Virus record (IMG/VR): IMGVR_UViG_3300033144_001559
Location: 1-43,412 of that record
DNA: 43,412 nt
DNA from: a virus
Direction: 5' to 3' (one strand)
Part shown: one piece after another, positions 40,954 to 43,412 of the stretch
Position numbering within the stretch: the first letter of the stretch is position 1
Layout: each line of letters starts with the position of its first letter
Notes under the pieces: model-generated
Seen by the model: only the letters and a program-made list of their open reading frames with translations
Database searches by the model: none
What the model was told of the DNA's origin: nothing
Made by a program: the position numbers and the translations under genes

Positions 40954-42554
40954 TATGCTCTCTTATCAACTATAACACAATTGGTTGTGATGATCATCCC
41001 CGCCACCGAAACCGAGTTCTTCACTGCTGACTTGATCACCTTTGCGGGATCGATTATGCCAGCCTTATACAGGCTTTCAAAGCTGTCAGTCAAGGCGTTG
41101 TAGCCATAGCTGATATCTTTGGTTACAAACGTGCTCCGCTTTACTGCCTTAATAACGCTCTCTCCATCAATTCCGCAGTTCTGAGCCATCACCCTGAGAG
41201 GCTCCTCCATTGAATCCATAACAATGTTATATCCATCCCTATGATCCTCGCTTACATGCTTCTCACGCCCTCGCATGCACCTTATGTATGCAATCCCTCC
41301 ACCCGGAACGTATCCGTCCTCTAACGACGACTTAGTGGCATGTACGGCATCCTCAATCCGGAAGTAGTTCTCCTTCATTTCGGCTTCTGAGTTTCCGCCT
41401 GCATAAATCACACCTATTCCAGCCGTGAGATTTGCAATACGCTTAGATAGCTTCCAAGCCTTTGTTCCGTCATGATCCTGCTTCTGTTCGTCCTTAATCA
41501 CCGCAACCTGATCAAAGATATCCTCCGGTGCTCCATGCCTACCGATTATAGTAGTGCTTTGCTCGTCGACCACAATACGATCAGCTGAGCCAAGATGCGC
41601 CATTGTAACATCGGTTAATCCGACTTCCCCTACCTCTGAAATTACCGTTGCGCCAGTAAGAATTGCCAAATCCTTCAGTGCATCGGTACGATCTGACCCA
41701 AAATCAGGTGCAGTTACCGCTACAACGGGAAGACCCTCTTTCGTCTTGTTCTGAAGCAGTGTACCAAGTGACTCACCCTCAATGCCGCCACAGATAATCA
41801 GGAGAGGGACTTGCTTCCCTTTATTCCTCATTTCTTCTACTACGCAGTTCAATGCGGGTACCATATCAGTGAAAGGCCCATCGAATACCTTATCGGTAAT
41901 CATAATCTTGACGTCTGAATATTCGGCGGTTTTTCGACCTTCGTTGGTAATGAACCCCGGATGAATCATCCCGGAATTGATCTGACAACCATCCACAACA
42001 CTAACGGAGTTAGACCCAGCCTGTGTTTCCTCAATCCTGATTGCTCCATTCTCACCGACAGAATCAAACAGGTCAGCAATCATTTTACCGATTTTTGGAT
42101 CATTGTTTGAGGCGACGGTGGCAATCTGTTTGGTAGTCTCCTTGTCGGTAACCAGTTTCTTAAGAAACTCAACCTCTTCAGCTAAGTCCTCGGCAGCTAA
42201 ATCCATACCACGCTTTAAGTCCATTGGGTTCGCCCCGGCTTGAACGTACTTCATTGCCGTATTGATCATGAATCGAGCTAGAACTGTAGAAGTGGTTGTT
42301 CCGTCTCCTGCTTCTCTGGCTGTCCTTTTTGCTGCATCACGAACGATATTGATTCCCGCCTGAGCGATTGAATCTACTGAATGTACCTGTGCGGCTACGG
42401 TTACCCCGTCCTTTGTTACTACGTGTTCGCGACCCACATTGAAGATCACGTTACGTCCTTTTGCTCCCAGAGTAGAACCTACGGCGTCTGCGAGAATATT
42501 CACACCAGACATTAATCGATCCCTTGACTCTTCGTTAAATTTGATTTCCTTCAT
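40953..42554 (-). CDS. groEL: Phage chaperonin GroEL
   Basis: A 533-residue group I chaperonin subunit. Equatorial-domain ATP motifs are intact: ADAVGSTLGAKGRNVIF, VTKDGVTVA and GDGTTTSTVLA, with the distal NYFRIEDAVHATKSSLEDG and VPGGGIAY. The catalytic Asp (IEDAVHA) is in place, so it should hydrolyse ATP. The C-terminus ends VIVDKRA, without the Gly-Gly-Met tail common in host GroEL. It overlaps the upstream RepL-like gene by 20 bases. It is probably a late-function chaperone for capsid or tail folding. Confidence 0.93.
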   Translation of the reverse strand: MKEIKFNEESRDRLMSGVNILADAVGSTLGAKGRNVIFNVGREHVVTKDGVTVAAQVHSVDSIAQAGINIVRDAAKRTAREAGDGTTTSTVLARFMINTAMKYVQAGANPMDLKRGMDLAAEDLAEEVEFLKKLVTDKETTKQIATVASNNDPKIGKMIADLFDSVGENGAIRIEETQAGSNSVSVVDGCQINSGMIHPGFITNEGRKTAEYSDVKIMITDKVFDGPFTDMVPALNCVVEEMRNKGKQVPLLIICGGIEGESLGTLLQNKTKEGLPVVAVTAPDFGSDRTDALKDLAILTGATVISEVGEVGLTDVTMAHLGSADRIVVDEQSTTIIGRHGAPEDIFDQVAVIKDEQKQDHDGTKAWKLSKRIANLTAGIGVIYAGGNSEAEMKENYFRIEDAVHATKSSLEDGYVPGGGIAYIRCMRGREKHVSEDHRDGYNIVMDSMEEPLRVMAQNCGIDGESVIKAVKRSTFVTKDISYGYNALTDSFESLYKAGIIDPAKVIKSAVKNSVSVAGMIITTNCVIVDKRA

Positions 42555-42987
42555 TTTCTTTGAGTATATTTATGTAAGCTTTAATTGATTCGTACCTGTC
42601 TGTCTTCGATTTAGTCTTCCAGACAAAATACGGATTGATCATATACGTCGACTCTCTTTTGCCGTCGTCACTCATTGACACCATTGCACCGCACCGTAGT
42701 AGCTCACCGACCGCTTTTTTAATTGTCACGTCAGCATATCTTTCGTTCGATGCTATAAAGTGAGCGGCATTAAATGATGCACGACCGTTCTTATTCAGTG
42801 AAACCCTATTCCATTTGTCCATATCGTTGATCGCCCAAAGAAACAGGTTTTTTGCGCAAGGCGTCGATATCTGCGCAAATATTGTAAATACCCCCTTATA
42901 TAGCTGAGAGAAAGACTTCTCAACAACCACATTATCGTGCTTCTTCCATCGAGAAGTCCTCCCAGTGTCTATATAGAGGTGCTTCAC
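42535..42987 (-). CDS. RepL-like winged-helix protein
   Basis: A 150-residue protein resembling the RepL-type replication or regulatory proteins: CAKNLFLWAINDMDKWNRVS, then SNERYADVTIKKAVGELLRC (helix-turn-helix) and MINPYFVWKTKSKTD, the usual end of the domain. In phages such proteins may start replication or regulate late genes. It overlaps the GroEL start by 20 bases and starts two bases after the dNMP kinase-like gene. Confidence 0.65.
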   Translation of the reverse strand: MKHLYIDTGRTSRWKKHDNVVVEKSFSQLYKGVFTIFAQISTPCAKNLFLWAINDMDKWNRVSLNKNGRASFNAAHFIASNERYADVTIKKAVGELLRCGAMVSMSDDGKRESTYMINPYFVWKTKSKTDRYESIKAYINILKENEGNQI

Positions 42988-42989
42988 GA

Positions 42990-43412
42990 TTATCTGATAT
43001 CTCGCACATACAGGTCTTTGAGTTTTTGCTCAAGGTCTTTAATGGTTCCGAAATTCTTGATAATGGACAGGAATGCTCTCGTCTCAGCTGCATACTCAAG
43101 GCATACGTGCGTCAGATAATCCTTATCAGACTCAGCTCCCTCACGATGAACCACAAACATCACTGGTTCCCAGATACTACGAGCCTTTTCCAGCTCCTTA
43201 AACTGACCAAGCTTGTAATGCTTCATCCACATTACTTCCTCGGTACGCCTCATATCGGTAACAATGATATGCGGGATAGCCATCTCCTTCTCGTATTCCT
43301 TAAATAGAACAGGGTCTAATGCCCTCTTAGTCCAGTAATTCTGACCATTCTCTAGTTTTTTACCTTCAGCGTACCTGATGATGCCTTCGCGATTAGCATC
43401 CTTCCATTCACG
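42990..43412 (-). CDS. Deoxynucleoside monophosphate kinase-like protein (cut by window end)
   Basis: The frame is open to the right edge, giving the last 140 residues. The motifs LENGQNYWTKRAL, then AIPHIIVTDMRRTEEV (the Asp-Met-Arg/Arg-x-x-E stretch) resemble the C-terminal part of phage dNMP kinases, in which an R-x-x-x-G-x-x-x-W region is followed by I-x-D-x-R-x-x-E. The P-loop would lie outside the window. It would convert dNMPs from host DNA breakdown into dNDPs and so complements the reductase and dUTPase. Confidence 0.6.
   Translation of the reverse strand, partial: REWKDANREGIIRYAEGKKLENGQNYWTKRALDPVLFKEYEKEMAIPHIIVTDMRRTEEVMWMKHYKLGQFKELEKARSIWEPVMFVVHREGAESDKDYLTHVCLEYAAETRAFLSIIKNFGTIKDLEQKLKDLYVRDIR

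Noticed and set aside
1-43412. tRNA genes, CRISPR arrays, insertion sequences and attachment sites
   Set aside because: No cloverleaf with a CCA end, no spaced repeat array, no transposase and no integrase with flanking repeats were seen by eye; a tool search could still find weak ones.

Overview
The window is a 43.4 kb piece of a tailed double-stranded DNA phage (Caudoviricetes). It is most likely podovirus-like: there is a portal, scaffold, capsid protein, neck or adaptor proteins, one very long tail/stabilisation protein and large ejection-type proteins, but no recognisable sheath or tape measure. The host is almost certainly a member of the Bacteroidota. Seven intergenic or gene-overlapping sites fit the Bacteroidota promoter pattern, TTTG (or CTTG) followed after exactly 20 bases by TAnnTTTG or a one-base variant. 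Leaders are A-rich rather than Shine-Dalgarno-like, and the SSB is of the DUF3127-like type. No integrase, tRNA gene or CRISPR array was seen. The DNA polymerase presumably lies outside the window.

Right-going arm (1-13852), replication and nucleotide metabolism. In order: two small membrane proteins; a recombination/replication block (Rad52-like annealing protein, PD-(D/E)XK nuclease, winged-helix protein, SSB, a GC-rich structured RNA candidate, a replisome organiser, a T7 gp4-like primase-helicase); a Rha/KilA-C antirepressor; a membrane-anchored GH73 lysin; a class II ribonucleotide reductase; a ParB-like protein behind its own promoter with a possible operator; dUTPase; an HD-domain protein; and a PD-(D/E)XK protein overlapping a radical SAM protein. 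A lipoprotein and a two-helix holin-like protein end the arm at a bidirectional terminator (about 13881-13914).

Left-going arm (43412 down to 13937), late functions. In transcription order: dNMP kinase-like protein (cut by the window edge), RepL-like winged-helix protein, GroEL, two small proteins flanking a GroES-like protein, a candidate small terminase, large terminase, portal, scaffold with a PPVD repeat, major capsid protein, an unknown protein, membrane/holin-like genes, three neck or adaptor proteins, tail stabilisation protein, internal virion proteins, a giant ejection-type protein, amidase endolysin, a very basic protein, metallophosphoesterase, an Acb2/Tad1-like anti-defence candidate, a spanin-like protein and an unknown protein.

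Three conserved late genes (capsid, giant ejection protein, metallophosphoesterase) are each split by a frame change. For the capsid gene a one-base loss in an A-run explains it, so assembly indels are the first suspect, with recoding as the alternative. Points of most interest are the structured RNA candidate at 2873-2981, the nuclease/radical SAM pair, the Acb2-like protein, and promoters buried inside coding sequence.
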